A DNA stretch of 64,000 nucleotides, from contig NZ_CP157005.1 of the NCBI RefSeq assembly GCF_039904985.1, positions 4,907,666 to 4,971,665 on the forward strand. Direction: 5' to 3'. The notes beneath the pieces are model-generated. The model saw only the letters and a list, made by a program, of their open reading frames with translations, did no database searches and was not told where the DNA came from. Position 1 is the first letter of the stretch. Every line of letters begins with the position of its first letter. The DNA comes from Methylomonas sp. AM2-LC. Lineage in GTDB: Bacteria; Pseudomonadota; Gammaproteobacteria; Methylococcales; Methylomonadaceae. Below are positions 26,659 through 36,204 of this stretch, piece after piece. Both the position numbers and the translations under genes were made by a program.

Positions 26659-27453
26659 ATGCCTCAACAATTAAAACTCCAGCGCCCCGCAGCACGGCTA
26701 GTGGCCAATTGCATCGACTTTAGCTATCCAAATGGACATGCTGTTTTCAAAAACTTTGCTTTGGACGCCAATCCGGGTGAGTTCATTGCTCTACTTGGTC
26801 CATCTGGCTGCGGTAAAACCACACTACTTAATTTATTGTCTGGTTTTCAGAAACCGATCCATGGCGAAATACACATTAACAATAAGCAGGTCAGCCCCGA
26901 ACAGCCAGAGCTAGGTTATGTGTTCCAGTCGCCGCAACTCTTTCCGTGGTTAACGGCATTAGAAAATGTCCGTTTCGGTTTGCGTATGGAAAAACGGCTG
27001 AGTGTTAGAGAGCAACGCGATAAGGCGCATTGTTATCTGAAACTAGTTGGTTTGGAAGATGCTGCCGAAAAACTCCCCTATCAGCTGTCAGGAGGCATGC
27101 AGCAACGTATTTCTTTGGCACGAACCCTGGTTTTAGAGCCTAGCTTATTGCTGATGGATGAACCATTCGCCGCATTGGATGCGATCACCCGTAACGCGAT
27201 GAACGAAGAAATTTTGCGACTTTGGTCGGCATTGGGACAGACAGTGTTGTTCATCACTCACGATATCGACGAAGCCGTTTTTCTGGCTGACCGCGTTATT
27301 GTTCTAAATCTCGCGCCCAGCGGCATCCATAGCCAGCTCGAAATAGACCTGCCGCGTCCGCGTAGTAACCTGGAAACCCGCCAGTTACCGCACTTTTTGG
27401 AATACCGAAATGAACTAATGCGGCGCATATCTGATGTCATACAGGCCGATTGA
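26659..27453 (+). CDS. ABC transporter ATP-binding protein (SsuB/TauB-like)
   Basis: A 264-residue nucleotide-binding subunit of a nitrate/sulfonate/taurine-type importer. Walker A is GPSGCGKTT, the Q-loop is in GYVFQSPQLFPWLT, the signature is LSGGMQQR, Walker B is LLLMDEPFAALD and the switch His is in TVLFITHDIDEA. The ATG at 26659 is chosen; a TTG at 26635 would also be in frame, and neither has a strong ribosome-binding site. It leads an operon with a substrate-binding protein, a permease and a PHP/DUF3604-like protein. The substrate is unknown. Confidence 0.92.
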   Translation: MPQQLKLQRPAARLVANCIDFSYPNGHAVFKNFALDANPGEFIALLGPSGCGKTTLLNLLSGFQKPIHGEIHINNKQVSPEQPELGYVFQSPQLFPWLTALENVRFGLRMEKRLSVREQRDKAHCYLKLVGLEDAAEKLPYQLSGGMQQRISLARTLVLEPSLLLMDEPFAALDAITRNAMNEEILRLWSALGQTVLFITHDIDEAVFLADRVIVLNLAPSGIHSQLEIDLPRPRSNLETRQLPHFLEYRNELMRRISDVIQAD

Positions 27454-27488
27454 TTGACATAATTTTTATAACTAACCGGAGTTACATC

Positions 27489-28484
27489 ATGCTTAAGCGT
27501 TGTATCGCTACTATTTCATTGTCGTTAACCGCTCTGGCCAGTATCCATTGCCAGGCTGCAGAACAACCTTTGCGTATTGGTTATGTTTTTGCTATGGCGA
27601 ACGCACCCGCCTTGATTGCCGATAAACAAGGCTTCTATAAACAGGAAGGTCTGAATGTCGATATCAAGGCGCTCGGCGATGGACCGATCATTCAACAAGC
27701 AGTTGCTGCTGGCGAACTCGATATCGCCTATGTCGGTACGCCTCCTGTTTATCAGTGGTACTCGCGTGGATTGGAAAGCCGTATTTTAGCCAAAGTTAAT
27801 TATGGTCAAGCAGCAGTGATTGCCAATGCGAATGGTCTAATAAATAAGGTTACCGATCTTAAAGGCAAGAAGCTAGCAGGTGTTAAAAAAGGCAGTGGTA
27901 TGGATGTTCTTTTGCGCGGTTTTGTGTTGAAAGAACATGCGCAGCTTGATCCAGAGCAGGATTTGTCAATTATTGATATGCCGCCAGGTAACATGGATGC
28001 CGCGCTAGAGCGCAACATCGTGGATGCTGCGTTTACCTGGGAACCTTTCGTTAGTCAGTCGGTATTGCGTGGTACAAGCAAGCTAGTGCTGGATGTAAAC
28101 CAGGTAATGCCCAACTATCCGTGGTATGTAATCACCGCTTTGCCTAAAATATTGAAAGAGCGGCCAGAGGATGTTGTAAAACTGTTGCGTGCGCATCGCA
28201 AAGCTATCGCCTTTCTCAATGAGCATCCTGAAGAATCTAATCGCATTATAGCTGAGGCATTCCAACTTCAAGCACTGCAATCAGCGGATGGTAAAAGCAT
28301 TTTACCTGAGCAAATTGTCGCTGAAGCACGTAAGCGCCTGGGTTGGTCTGCAGAATTACAGGAATCGGATCTCCAGTTTATACAACGTTTAATGGACTAC
28401 TCTAGAGACCTTGGTTTCATGAATAGCTCGCCCAGTCTAGAGCAGCTAGTGGATACCTCTTACCTGGAAAAGGCAGCGCGTTAG
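27489..28484 (+). CDS. ABC transporter substrate-binding protein (SsuA/TauA/NMT1-like)
   Basis: A 331-residue periplasmic protein. The signal peptide ends at about residue 25 (SIHCQA-AEQPLRIGY). The body shows the family course: ADKQGFYKQEGLNV, a GELDIAYVGTPPVY segment, DLKGKKLAGVKKGSGMD and ERNIVDAAFTWEPF. GGAG lies 8 bases before the ATG at 27489, so this start is better than the one at 27450. Relatives carry aliphatic sulfonates, taurine, nitrate or thiamin precursors. Here the partner enzyme is PHP-like, not a monooxygenase, so none of these is assured. Confidence 0.9.
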   Translation: MLKRCIATISLSLTALASIHCQAAEQPLRIGYVFAMANAPALIADKQGFYKQEGLNVDIKALGDGPIIQQAVAAGELDIAYVGTPPVYQWYSRGLESRILAKVNYGQAAVIANANGLINKVTDLKGKKLAGVKKGSGMDVLLRGFVLKEHAQLDPEQDLSIIDMPPGNMDAALERNIVDAAFTWEPFVSQSVLRGTSKLVLDVNQVMPNYPWYVITALPKILKERPEDVVKLLRAHRKAIAFLNEHPEESNRIIAEAFQLQALQSADGKSILPEQIVAEARKRLGWSAELQESDLQFIQRLMDYSRDLGFMNSSPSLEQLVDTSYLEKAAR

Positions 28485-28491
28485 GCTAATT

Positions 28492-29238
28492 ATGAATGTA
28501 CCAAAACCCAATTGGGGATGGGCCTCCCTGCCTTTTTTACTATTGCTATGGATTGCGCTTGCCAGTCGGTATCCAAGCTACATCCTGCCGCAACCTTGGG
28601 ATGTGGCGCATGAAGCATGGCATTGGCTGCGCAATGGCTCTCTTTGGAAACAATTCAAGGTTAGTCTGATGGAAGAGTTGGGTGGCTTCGTGACAGCGGT
28701 TGTCGTCGCCTTGCTAGCTGGAACTGCTGGTGGTCTCTCTAGCCGCTTTCGTGATTTTACCGCTCCGCTTAACAGCCTATTCATGGCAATACCGCCAATA
28801 GCTTGGGCACCATTAACGATGATCATTTTTGGTTTGGGTTATTTCTCCATCATGCTGGTTATCTTCATCGCGGCAATGTTTCCAATGGCCGTTACGATCC
28901 AAGAGGGTGTGCAGGGTATTCGTGGCGGAGAAGTCCATACCGCTCGAACCCTCGGCGCTAATCAACACCAGCTTTTGGCGTATGTTTACTTACCGGCATC
29001 CCTACCTTTCGTTACTGCTGCGCTACGTATAGGTTTCAGTCAGGCTTGGCGAGCCTTGGTTGCAGCCGAAATGATCGGCGCTACTCAAGGTATCGGCTGG
29101 ATGGTATCCATGGGAGGGCAGATCGGTAACAGCAGCCAGGTGCTGCTGGGTATTGTTCTGATCGGCTTGATTGCCTGGCTGATGGAAAGCCTTGTGTTTC
29201 GCCACCTTGAGCAACACTACCAAAAATGGCGAGTTTGA
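28492..29238 (+). CDS. ABC transporter permease (SsuC/TauC-like)
   Basis: A 248-residue inner-membrane permease with about six hydrophobic helices and the EAA loop AARTLGANQHQLLAYVYLPASLPFV-like segment (about 145-175) that docks on the ATPase. It follows the binding-protein gene by 7 bases and overlaps the start of the next frame by 13 bases. It is of normal length for this importer class (about 250-260). Confidence 0.92.
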   Translation: MNVPKPNWGWASLPFLLLLWIALASRYPSYILPQPWDVAHEAWHWLRNGSLWKQFKVSLMEELGGFVTAVVVALLAGTAGGLSSRFRDFTAPLNSLFMAIPPIAWAPLTMIIFGLGYFSIMLVIFIAAMFPMAVTIQEGVQGIRGGEVHTARTLGANQHQLLAYVYLPASLPFVTAALRIGFSQAWRALVAAEMIGATQGIGWMVSMGGQIGNSSQVLLGIVLIGLIAWLMESLVFRHLEQHYQKWRV

Positions 29239-31661
29239 TCTCGCTCAGAATTAGTATTTTCAGCGGACAACCGTTAAAGAGGTATATTTTGAATAATATT
29301 TTCGACCCACGCGATGCAGGTTACTACATAGCACCCCAAGGACTCTACGAGCGCAACAAGGCCCGACCGTTTCTTGGTAGTATCAACTGTTACCGACGCG
29401 AACTGATTGCCGGAGAATGGACAGAAATATCGTTGGTCTACGAAGTGGGCGCTAGCGGTCTGGCTGATGGTGCTTGGTTGAAACTGGCCTTTAAGTTCTA
29501 TTCGGACTGGGCGCTGTTCCAGACAACGGACCCGACCGGAGCAAATTTCGTCAGTGCCGAATACCAAGCTGGCGATTTGGTTCCAGGCCAAAGCGCAGCC
29601 ACCGTGCAGCATCTTAAGGTACGCTTTGATCAGAAAGGCCATGAACGGCCGTTCCAGAAAGCCATTATTGTTGATATTATCGACGGTTACTTGAACCCAG
29701 GCGATCGCATCATTCTGCGCCTCGGTGATCGCCGCCAAGGTGGCAAAGGTACGCGGATACAAACTTTTGTTGAAAGGGATTTTCGCTTTCGCTTGTTCAT
29801 TGATCCGCTGGGTAGTTCCAAGTTCGCCGAAGTGCCGGGTGATGTATTGCTGAACATAGAGCCTGGCCTGCCATCTACGCTACAGATTATTGCTCCTCGG
29901 TTGGTTACTGATCAAGAGCCCTTTGATGTTTTAGTGCGCATAGACGATGCCTGGGGTAACACTTGCCGTAACCATCCGCTACTTGTGTTACTGACTCTTC
30001 ATAGTCCGCAAGGCACAATACACTTTGCACAGGATACCATGCTGGCAGCCGACGGTTGGGCGATTGCACGAATAAAAGGGCTAAGTTTGGATATCATCGG
30101 CGAATGGGCGTTGTCTGCGCGAGTCGAAGCTCCTTTTGTTAGGGCGGCGCAAACTTTTGTCACTGTCGACCCTGTAAAGGGCGCGTTACGACCGCTGTAT
30201 GCCGATCTGCATGTACACTCCGATGATACCGTAGGAACCAACGACACACTCTACAATTTAAGCTACGGCCGAGATGTGGCTGGACTTGACGTGCTGGGCT
30301 ACACTGCCAATGACTTCAATATCACCGAATCTCGCTGGGAAAAAGCTGTCGAATTGATTAATCAACTCAACGAACCGGATCGTTTCGTTTGTTATCCAGG
30401 CACCGAATGGTGTGGCAACTCCTGCGCCGGTGGCGATCGTAACGTGATTTTTCTACGCGATGAAAAGCCTCAATTTCCTTTTGATAATCAGGGGCGTATG
30501 GTTCGCTCTTTCGAATGGAACGAGTTTACTGCAGGCACTATCAAGCCCGGCACTTGGCCGGTGGACGAACTTTATGCTGCCTACGCGAACGACCCCGATG
30601 GTCATCTGATGATGCCACATGTGGGCGGTCGTCGCTGTAATTTAGACTGGCATCATCCCGAACTCGAACGTCTCGTCGAAGTTAGTTCAGCTTGGGGGCA
30701 GTTCCATTGGGTCTACGCAGAAGCCTTGCAACGCGGTTATAGGGTCGGTGCAGCGGCGAACAGCGATGAGCATCAAGGTCGTTGTGGTGGTGGGGTGCCC
30801 GCCACCGCAGTATTTGGCTCGCGGGGCGGATTAACAGGCGTACTTGCCGAGAGTTTTGATCGTGCCGGTGTCGGTCGCGCCTTACGTGCTCGACACACTT
30901 TTGCAACCACGGGCGAACGGACATTTGCCAGCCTTAGCCAGGGTAATCATTTAATGGGAGATGTGTTTAGCGCTGATCTGGAACTGCCATTGGAATATCG
31001 GCTGCTAGGCGATGCTGGCTGGGAACAAGTCGAACTTTACGACGGCGAGCGACTGATTTGGTCGCGTGATTTACATCAGGAACTCGGCTTTGCAGAAGGC
31101 AAGATTCGTCTGCGTCTGGGTGGGGCGCGAATCAAAGATCGCTACCGCGGTGCTTATTGGAACAGTGAAATTCGTATCATCGGTGCAGTCATTCAAGGTT
31201 TTCGTGCTTATGGGTTCGACCATCCTGAACAGACCGTTTGGCGTAAGAATGCGACTACCTTGGCTTTACGCACTGAAACCAGCGGTGACATTGACAGCCT
31301 TGAGATCGATCTATCGAGCTTGGCGGGAGCCGAAATCCAAGTATACACGCGCATCGACAGTTATATTAAAGTTGGCGATCCCCGCGAGCCGCAGTCTTAT
31401 GTGCATGCACCCGAAGCGGCTTTTACTTTATCAGGTGATACCTTGCTTGCTCAATCGCGTTTTGTCAGGGAATTGCCGGGGGCTGAGCTTAAGATATCGC
31501 TTGAGCGACTTCCTGCAAGCGATTTACCTCGCGAGTTAACTGGACAGATTGACCTGGCCGCTCTCGGTCTAGAAAGTGGGCGAGAACATCCATTATTTCT
31601 CAGTGCCCGTCAGCGTGATCAAGCAAGAATCTGGACCTCTGCATTGTTTTTAAACGTTTAA
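29226..31661 (+). CDS. Large PHP/DUF3604-like protein of an ABC operon
   Basis: An 811-residue cytoplasmic protein. Residues 25-310 form a beta-rich part with no named domain. Residues 320-560 contain the PHP-like metal site YADLHVHSDDTVGT, LGYTANDFN, YPGTEWCGNSCAGGDRNV, LMMPHVGGRR and ANSDEHQGRCGGG, matching the DUF3604/PHP-type hydrolase pattern of His and Asp ligands. The rest (560-811) is again beta-rich. The ATG at 29226 lies inside the permease gene without a clear ribosome-binding site; a TTG at 29289 has AGAGG 6-7 bases upstream and may be the true start (790 residues). Operon position suggests it hydrolyses the imported compound. The substrate is unknown. Confidence 0.7.
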   Translation: MASLISLRISIFSGQPLKRYILNNIFDPRDAGYYIAPQGLYERNKARPFLGSINCYRRELIAGEWTEISLVYEVGASGLADGAWLKLAFKFYSDWALFQTTDPTGANFVSAEYQAGDLVPGQSAATVQHLKVRFDQKGHERPFQKAIIVDIIDGYLNPGDRIILRLGDRRQGGKGTRIQTFVERDFRFRLFIDPLGSSKFAEVPGDVLLNIEPGLPSTLQIIAPRLVTDQEPFDVLVRIDDAWGNTCRNHPLLVLLTLHSPQGTIHFAQDTMLAADGWAIARIKGLSLDIIGEWALSARVEAPFVRAAQTFVTVDPVKGALRPLYADLHVHSDDTVGTNDTLYNLSYGRDVAGLDVLGYTANDFNITESRWEKAVELINQLNEPDRFVCYPGTEWCGNSCAGGDRNVIFLRDEKPQFPFDNQGRMVRSFEWNEFTAGTIKPGTWPVDELYAAYANDPDGHLMMPHVGGRRCNLDWHHPELERLVEVSSAWGQFHWVYAEALQRGYRVGAAANSDEHQGRCGGGVPATAVFGSRGGLTGVLAESFDRAGVGRALRARHTFATTGERTFASLSQGNHLMGDVFSADLELPLEYRLLGDAGWEQVELYDGERLIWSRDLHQELGFAEGKIRLRLGGARIKDRYRGAYWNSEIRIIGAVIQGFRAYGFDHPEQTVWRKNATTLALRTETSGDIDSLEIDLSSLAGAEIQVYTRIDSYIKVGDPREPQSYVHAPEAAFTLSGDTLLAQSRFVRELPGAELKISLERLPASDLPRELTGQIDLAALGLESGREHPLFLSARQRDQARIWTSALFLNV

Positions 31662-31942
31662 GGCAATAATCATGTGACTTCAGTTACCAGTTATTGAAGA
31701 ACCAGTAGTCAGTTTAATTTTTTGGATAAGTCCGCAAAGAAAGTGCATTGAGTAAGCATTTTAGGCAAAACAATTGCAAAACTTAAAATTCTGAAACTTT
31801 TGTTTGTACGGTATCTTTTGTTGTAAATAATTGTGATATTGATCTCATTTTTAGTTTTTATTGTTTTTCTAAAGATTAGAGATTACTCTATTACTTGAGT
31901 CAATATCAATTCTTATTTAACGTTTTATTTGGAGACAATCGT

Positions 31943-32434
31943 ATGAACAAATTCAATCTTATTAACTTTATAAAAGCCACTACTTTAAGTATCGTTGCGT
32001 TTTCGTTTGGAACTGGAAGTGCAATAGGAGCTACCCCAGCCCCAAAACCAGTGTTGGTTGCAAATAGCGAAGATCAAAATCCGTTTGCCATCCGTTTAGA
32101 TATGGTTATTAACTCAGGATTTTCCTCTTCAACTTTTTCGGTACCGGCCGGGCAACGACTCGTTATAGACTATATATCCGCCGATGCAGGTATAAGCTCT
32201 ACTTCCAAAAGTGTTTTGTTTGATGTTGCAACAATAGTGGGTGGACATGAAGTTGAGGCTCATCTACCGATGACAACAGTTGGACAATTATTAGGCCAGA
32301 CCGTTTTAGCGGTGAGCAGTCCAGTAAAGATCTTTGCAGATCCAGGCTCTACCGTTACTATCGCAATTTTGTCCGATTCTACCAGTGGTGGATTAATCGT
32401 CGGCGTTTTTGGACATTTGGTACCAGTTAATTGA
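31943..32434 (+). CDS. Secreted protein of unknown function
   Basis: A 163-residue protein I do not recognise. Residues 1-30 are a signal peptide (basic start, hydrophobic core, cleavage near AIGA-T). The remainder is a small beta-sandwich-like sequence rich in Val, Ser and Thr, without cysteines or a catalytic motif; it contains FSVPAGQRLVIDYISAD and ends in GHLVPVN. GGAG 8-9 bases upstream supports the ATG at 31943 over 31895. It is monocistronic with its own terminator, about 280 bases after the PHP-like gene. Confidence 0.65.
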   Translation: MNKFNLINFIKATTLSIVAFSFGTGSAIGATPAPKPVLVANSEDQNPFAIRLDMVINSGFSSSTFSVPAGQRLVIDYISADAGISSTSKSVLFDVATIVGGHEVEAHLPMTTVGQLLGQTVLAVSSPVKIFADPGSTVTIAILSDSTSGGLIVGVFGHLVPVN

Positions 32435-32457
32435 TACGCTATTGAATACAGTATTAC

Positions 32458-32487
32458 AAAGCCATCAAAATAGGTGGCTTTTTTAAA
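32458..32487 (+). terminator. Rho-independent terminator
   Basis: Stem AAAGCCA(TC) / (GG)TGGCTTT with a 6-8 base loop is followed by a run of T, 23 bases after the stop of the secreted-protein gene. A clear intrinsic terminator. Confidence 0.85.
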
Positions 32488-32672
32488 ATTAACAGTGTTC
32501 ACGATAATTTTCACCAATATCAAAACCCAGCTAAATAAATCTGCACAAAATACGGGCAAGATTTAGTCTTAACAGGATTATAGCTAACCCATTTTTTTGT
32601 TGACGCAAAAAAACGACAACAATCTGTCTGTTCGGGTATGCTTACATCCCCAAAAATCATACCATTAACCTC

Positions 32673-34868
32673 ATGACACTTTATCAGTTGTTTGCCACTA
32701 CGCCCAAAGCTATGGAAGGCATACTTGCCGCAGAGATAGAAGCCCTCGGTGGGCAAAATGTGCAACAGAAAATGGCTGGTGTGGCCTTTCAAGGCGATTT
32801 GGAAATGGCTTATCGGGCTTGTTTGTGGTCGCGAACAGCCAATCGTATTCTTTTGTTGCTGAATAGTTTTACGGTGACATCCCAGCAGGATTTATATGAT
32901 GGCGTGCAAAAAATTGACTGGTCTGAACATTTAGACCCCGATGGCAGTCTGGCAGTATCGTTTAGTTCCAAAAATAATCCAGCCATTAATAATACGCATT
33001 TTGGTGCTTTAAAGGTTAAAGATGCCATAGTCGATCAACTGCGGGCAAAGTTTGATAAACGTCCTAATATCGATACCGAGCGCCCCAGCATACGTGTCAA
33101 TGTATATCTGCACAATGAAACTGCACAATTGAGTTTGGATTTATCCGGCGAGAGTTTACATAAACGTGGCATGCGCGAAGTGAGTATTGCTGCGCCCATT
33201 AAAGAAAATCTGGCTGCTGCCATTTTACTCCGCTGCGGATGGCCGAAACTGGCTGAGCAAGGTGCCACTCTACTCGATCCCATGTGTGGTTCCGGTACCT
33301 TACTGCTGGAAGGTGCTATGTTGGCGGCCGATTTTGCGCCAGGTCTGTTACGCGAGTATTTTGGCTTTCTGGGCTGGAAGCAACATCAACCGGATGTTTG
33401 GCTGGCAATAGTGGCCAACGCACAGCAACGTCGCGAAATTGGTATACAAAAAATGCCAGTGATCGTTGGTTTTGATCAAGATAGAGCCAGTGTTGCAGTT
33501 GCTTTACAACATATTGCAAATGCAGGCTTGCAAGGCAAAATTCATGTGGAAAAGCGGGAAATAGCCGCGAGTGCTCCCGCAGAAAGTTGGGCTAAGGGTT
33601 TATTGGTGTGTAATCCACCTTATGGCGAACGTCTGGGAGATGAAGCCGAAACCGCTGATTTGTATCGCCGTTTTGGGGAAACCTTAAAACAGCGTTTTGT
33701 CGGTTGGCAAGCAGCGATGATTATCAGCAATCCAGAATTGGGTTTTCGCTTGGGAGTGAGATCCCAGAAGCCAATCACCTTATTTAATGGTGCCCTAGAG
33801 TGCAAATTATTACGCTTTGATATTCAGGAAAAAGCCTTTTTTGAACCTAAAGCCAAATCACAACAAGAACGTATCGAGCAGATAAGCCGCCGTAGTCAAG
33901 AAACTGAAACAGAAGTACAGGCAGAAATGTTTGCTAATCGCTTGCGTAAAAATATTAAAAAGCTGGCGAAATGGGCCAAACAAAATCAAGTTGATTGTTA
34001 TCGGCTCTATGATGCAGATTTACCCGAATATGCGGTAGCTGTTGATGTGTATCATGGCGATCAAACTTGGGTGAATGTACAAGAGTACGAATCACCCAAA
34101 ACCATCGATCCTCTAAAAGCCAATCAACGTTTAACAGCTGTAATGGTGGAAATACCCAAAGTACTGGATATTGCCAGTTCACAAGTGTTTTTAAAAATTC
34201 GGCGTAAACAGAAAAATACCGACCAATACGAAAAACAAGCCGAAACCGGGCATTTTCATGTTGTTACTGAAGGCGGGTGTCGATTCTGGGTTAATTTTGA
34301 AGACTATCTAGATACCGGATTGTTTTTAGATCATCGCCCCATTCGACTGCTTATTCAACAGCAATCGCAAGGAAAACGCTTCCTCAATTTGTTTGCTTAT
34401 ACGGGTACAGCCAGTGTTCATGCGGTTAAAGGTGGGGCAATTTCCAGCTTAACAGTTGATATGTCCAATACCTATTTGGATTGGGCTAAACGAAATTTTG
34501 ATTTGAATGCCATCAGTGGTGATCATAAATTGCTACGCGCCAATTGCCTGCAATGGTTAGCTGAACAGGCAAGCATGCCAGTAAAAGCTCAATTTGATAT
34601 TATTTTTCTTGATCCACCTACGTTTTCCAACTCCAAGAAAATGGAAGAAGCTTTTGATATACAGACCGACCATGTGCAGTTACTGAAAAACGCGGCAAGC
34701 TTATTAACAGATGGCGGCGTATTGTATTTCTCTACTAATTTTAGACGGTTTAAATTAGATGTTGAAGCACTGGCAGAATGGAAAATTGAAAATATCAGTG
34801 CGTCCACAATAGGTGAGGATTTTTCCCGTGATGCCAAAATACATTATTGCTGGCGAATCATGCGATGA
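32673..34868 (+). CDS. rlmKL: 23S rRNA methyltransferase RlmKL
   Basis: A 731-residue fused enzyme that methylates 23S rRNA at G2445 (m2G, N-terminal half) and G2069 (m7G, C-terminal half). Order: THUMP domain (about 45-155), the RlmL methyltransferase with LLDPMCGSGTLLLEGAML and the catalytic VCNPPYGERLGDE, then the RlmK half with FLNLFAYTGTASVHAV and IIFLDPPTFSNSKKM. The length is close to E. coli RlmL (about 700). Its stop overlaps the ATG of the acylphosphatase gene (ATGA). Confidence 0.96.
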   Translation: MTLYQLFATTPKAMEGILAAEIEALGGQNVQQKMAGVAFQGDLEMAYRACLWSRTANRILLLLNSFTVTSQQDLYDGVQKIDWSEHLDPDGSLAVSFSSKNNPAINNTHFGALKVKDAIVDQLRAKFDKRPNIDTERPSIRVNVYLHNETAQLSLDLSGESLHKRGMREVSIAAPIKENLAAAILLRCGWPKLAEQGATLLDPMCGSGTLLLEGAMLAADFAPGLLREYFGFLGWKQHQPDVWLAIVANAQQRREIGIQKMPVIVGFDQDRASVAVALQHIANAGLQGKIHVEKREIAASAPAESWAKGLLVCNPPYGERLGDEAETADLYRRFGETLKQRFVGWQAAMIISNPELGFRLGVRSQKPITLFNGALECKLLRFDIQEKAFFEPKAKSQQERIEQISRRSQETETEVQAEMFANRLRKNIKKLAKWAKQNQVDCYRLYDADLPEYAVAVDVYHGDQTWVNVQEYESPKTIDPLKANQRLTAVMVEIPKVLDIASSQVFLKIRRKQKNTDQYEKQAETGHFHVVTEGGCRFWVNFEDYLDTGLFLDHRPIRLLIQQQSQGKRFLNLFAYTGTASVHAVKGGAISSLTVDMSNTYLDWAKRNFDLNAISGDHKLLRANCLQWLAEQASMPVKAQFDIIFLDPPTFSNSKKMEEAFDIQTDHVQLLKNAASLLTDGGVLYFSTNFRRFKLDVEALAEWKIENISASTIGEDFSRDAKIHYCWRIMR

Positions 34869-35137
34869 AAATCAGCTTACTTATCAAAGTGCAAGGTCGA
34901 GTGCAAGGTGTGGCTTTTCGAGCGCACACCCAAAAACAGGCTAAACAATTAGGTGTGATGGGGTATGTTAAAAATCTTGCCAGTGGTGAAGTGGAAATTG
35001 TGGCACAAGGTAATCATATTGAAGTGCAACAATTGGTAACCTGGTGTCGGCAGGGACCCATGCTAGCAGAGGTTAAACAGGTATTGGTTAACGATTATAA
35101 TGAGCCTGATATATATCAAGATTTTGAGATACTCTAG
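34865..35137 (+). CDS. acyP: Acylphosphatase
   Basis: A 90-residue enzyme that hydrolyses acyl phosphates. It carries the signature GRVQGVAFRAHTQKQAKQLGVMGYVKNL with the phosphate-binding Arg in FRAHT and the downstream catalytic Asn in KNLASGEVEI. The start at 34865 overlaps the rlmKL stop by 4 bases; an earlier in-frame ATG at 34847 lies within rlmKL and is less likely. Housekeeping, cytoplasmic. Confidence 0.93.
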   Translation: MKISLLIKVQGRVQGVAFRAHTQKQAKQLGVMGYVKNLASGEVEIVAQGNHIEVQQLVTWCRQGPMLAEVKQVLVNDYNEPDIYQDFEIL

Positions 35138-35277
35138 CCTGATGATAACCACATCAGCAAGCTAAAACTAAGTTATGAAGAATTTCCATGCCAAATAAGA
35201 TTACAATAGTAGGAATTTATTGTTAAGACGTTTGGCAACAAACAATTGTGTTTGAGTCAAAACTGGCAGGAACTATT

Positions 35278-36204
35278 TTGGCAGAAAAAATTATTCGAAT
35301 CGCAACACGGCAAAGTCCGTTGGCATTGTGGCAGGCTGAGCATGTCGCTACAAGGCTTAAGCAAGCTTTTCCGCATTTGAAAACCGAACTGGTAAAAATG
35401 CTTACCCGTGGCGACAAAATTCTGGATGCACCACTGGCTAAAGTGGGCGGCAAAGGGTTGTTTGTCAAAGAACTGGAACAAGGCATGTTGGAGGGGAATG
35501 CGGATATAGCTGTGCATTCGATGAAAGATGTGCCGGTAGAGTTTCCAACAGGATTGCGTTTGGCAGTAATCTTGGAGAGGGAAGATCCCTGTGATGCCTT
35601 TGTTTCCAAACAATACCAAAGTCTCCATGATTTGCCGAAAAATGCCCGCATTGGTACCTCAAGTTTGCGTCGCCAATGCCAAATTATGGCTAAATTTCCA
35701 GAGGCGAAAATTCTAAGCTTACGTGGAAATGTGAATACTCGCTTGGCTAAATTGGACGCAGGAGAGTATGACGCCATTATTCTTGCGGCAGCTGGTTTAA
35801 AAAGACTCGGTATGGCAGATAGTATTACCGAGACCCTGCCAGCCTCGGTCAGTTTGCCTGCTATCGGTCAAGGGGCTATTGGTATTGAATGTCGCCAGGA
35901 TGATGACGAGGTGCTTGGCTTTCTTCAAGTTTTACACCATGAAGAAACCAGTATTCGTATTCACGCTGAACGTGCCTTAAATGCCGCTTTAAATGGCGGT
36001 TGTCAGGTACCCATTGCAGGTTTTGCCGAAATTCAGGGTGAGCGTTTGTTTTTGCGTGGTTTAGTAGGCCATCCCGATGGTTCGTTGTTATATAGAGCAG
36101 AGGGCGAAGCGACTCTGGAAAATGCCGAGCAATTAGGAAAAAGTGTGGCTGAGCAATTGTTAGCGCAAGGAGCGGATAAGATTTTACGCGAGTTGTATCA
36201 GTGA
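35278..36204 (+). CDS. hemC: Hydroxymethylbilane synthase (porphobilinogen deaminase)
   Basis: A 308-residue enzyme that joins four porphobilinogens into hydroxymethylbilane for heme and other tetrapyrroles. Motifs are [34 protein letters not shown], the RRQCQI and LRGNVNTRL arginine sites, and NGGCQVP, whose Cys carries the dipyrromethane cofactor. I choose the TTG at 35278: AGGAA lies 6-7 bases before it and translation then begins just ahead of the conserved start as in other HemC proteins. A GTG at 35248 is the alternative. It overlaps hemD by 4 bases. Confidence 0.96.
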   Translation: MAEKIIRIATRQSPLALWQAEHVATRLKQAFPHLKTELVKMLTRGDKILDAPLAKVGGKGLFVKELEQGMLEGNADIAVHSMKDVPVEFPTGLRLAVILEREDPCDAFVSKQYQSLHDLPKNARIGTSSLRRQCQIMAKFPEAKILSLRGNVNTRLAKLDAGEYDAIILAAAGLKRLGMADSITETLPASVSLPAIGQGAIGIECRQDDDEVLGFLQVLHHEETSIRIHAERALNAALNGGCQVPIAGFAEIQGERLFLRGLVGHPDGSLLYRAEGEATLENAEQLGKSVAEQLLAQGADKILRELYQ

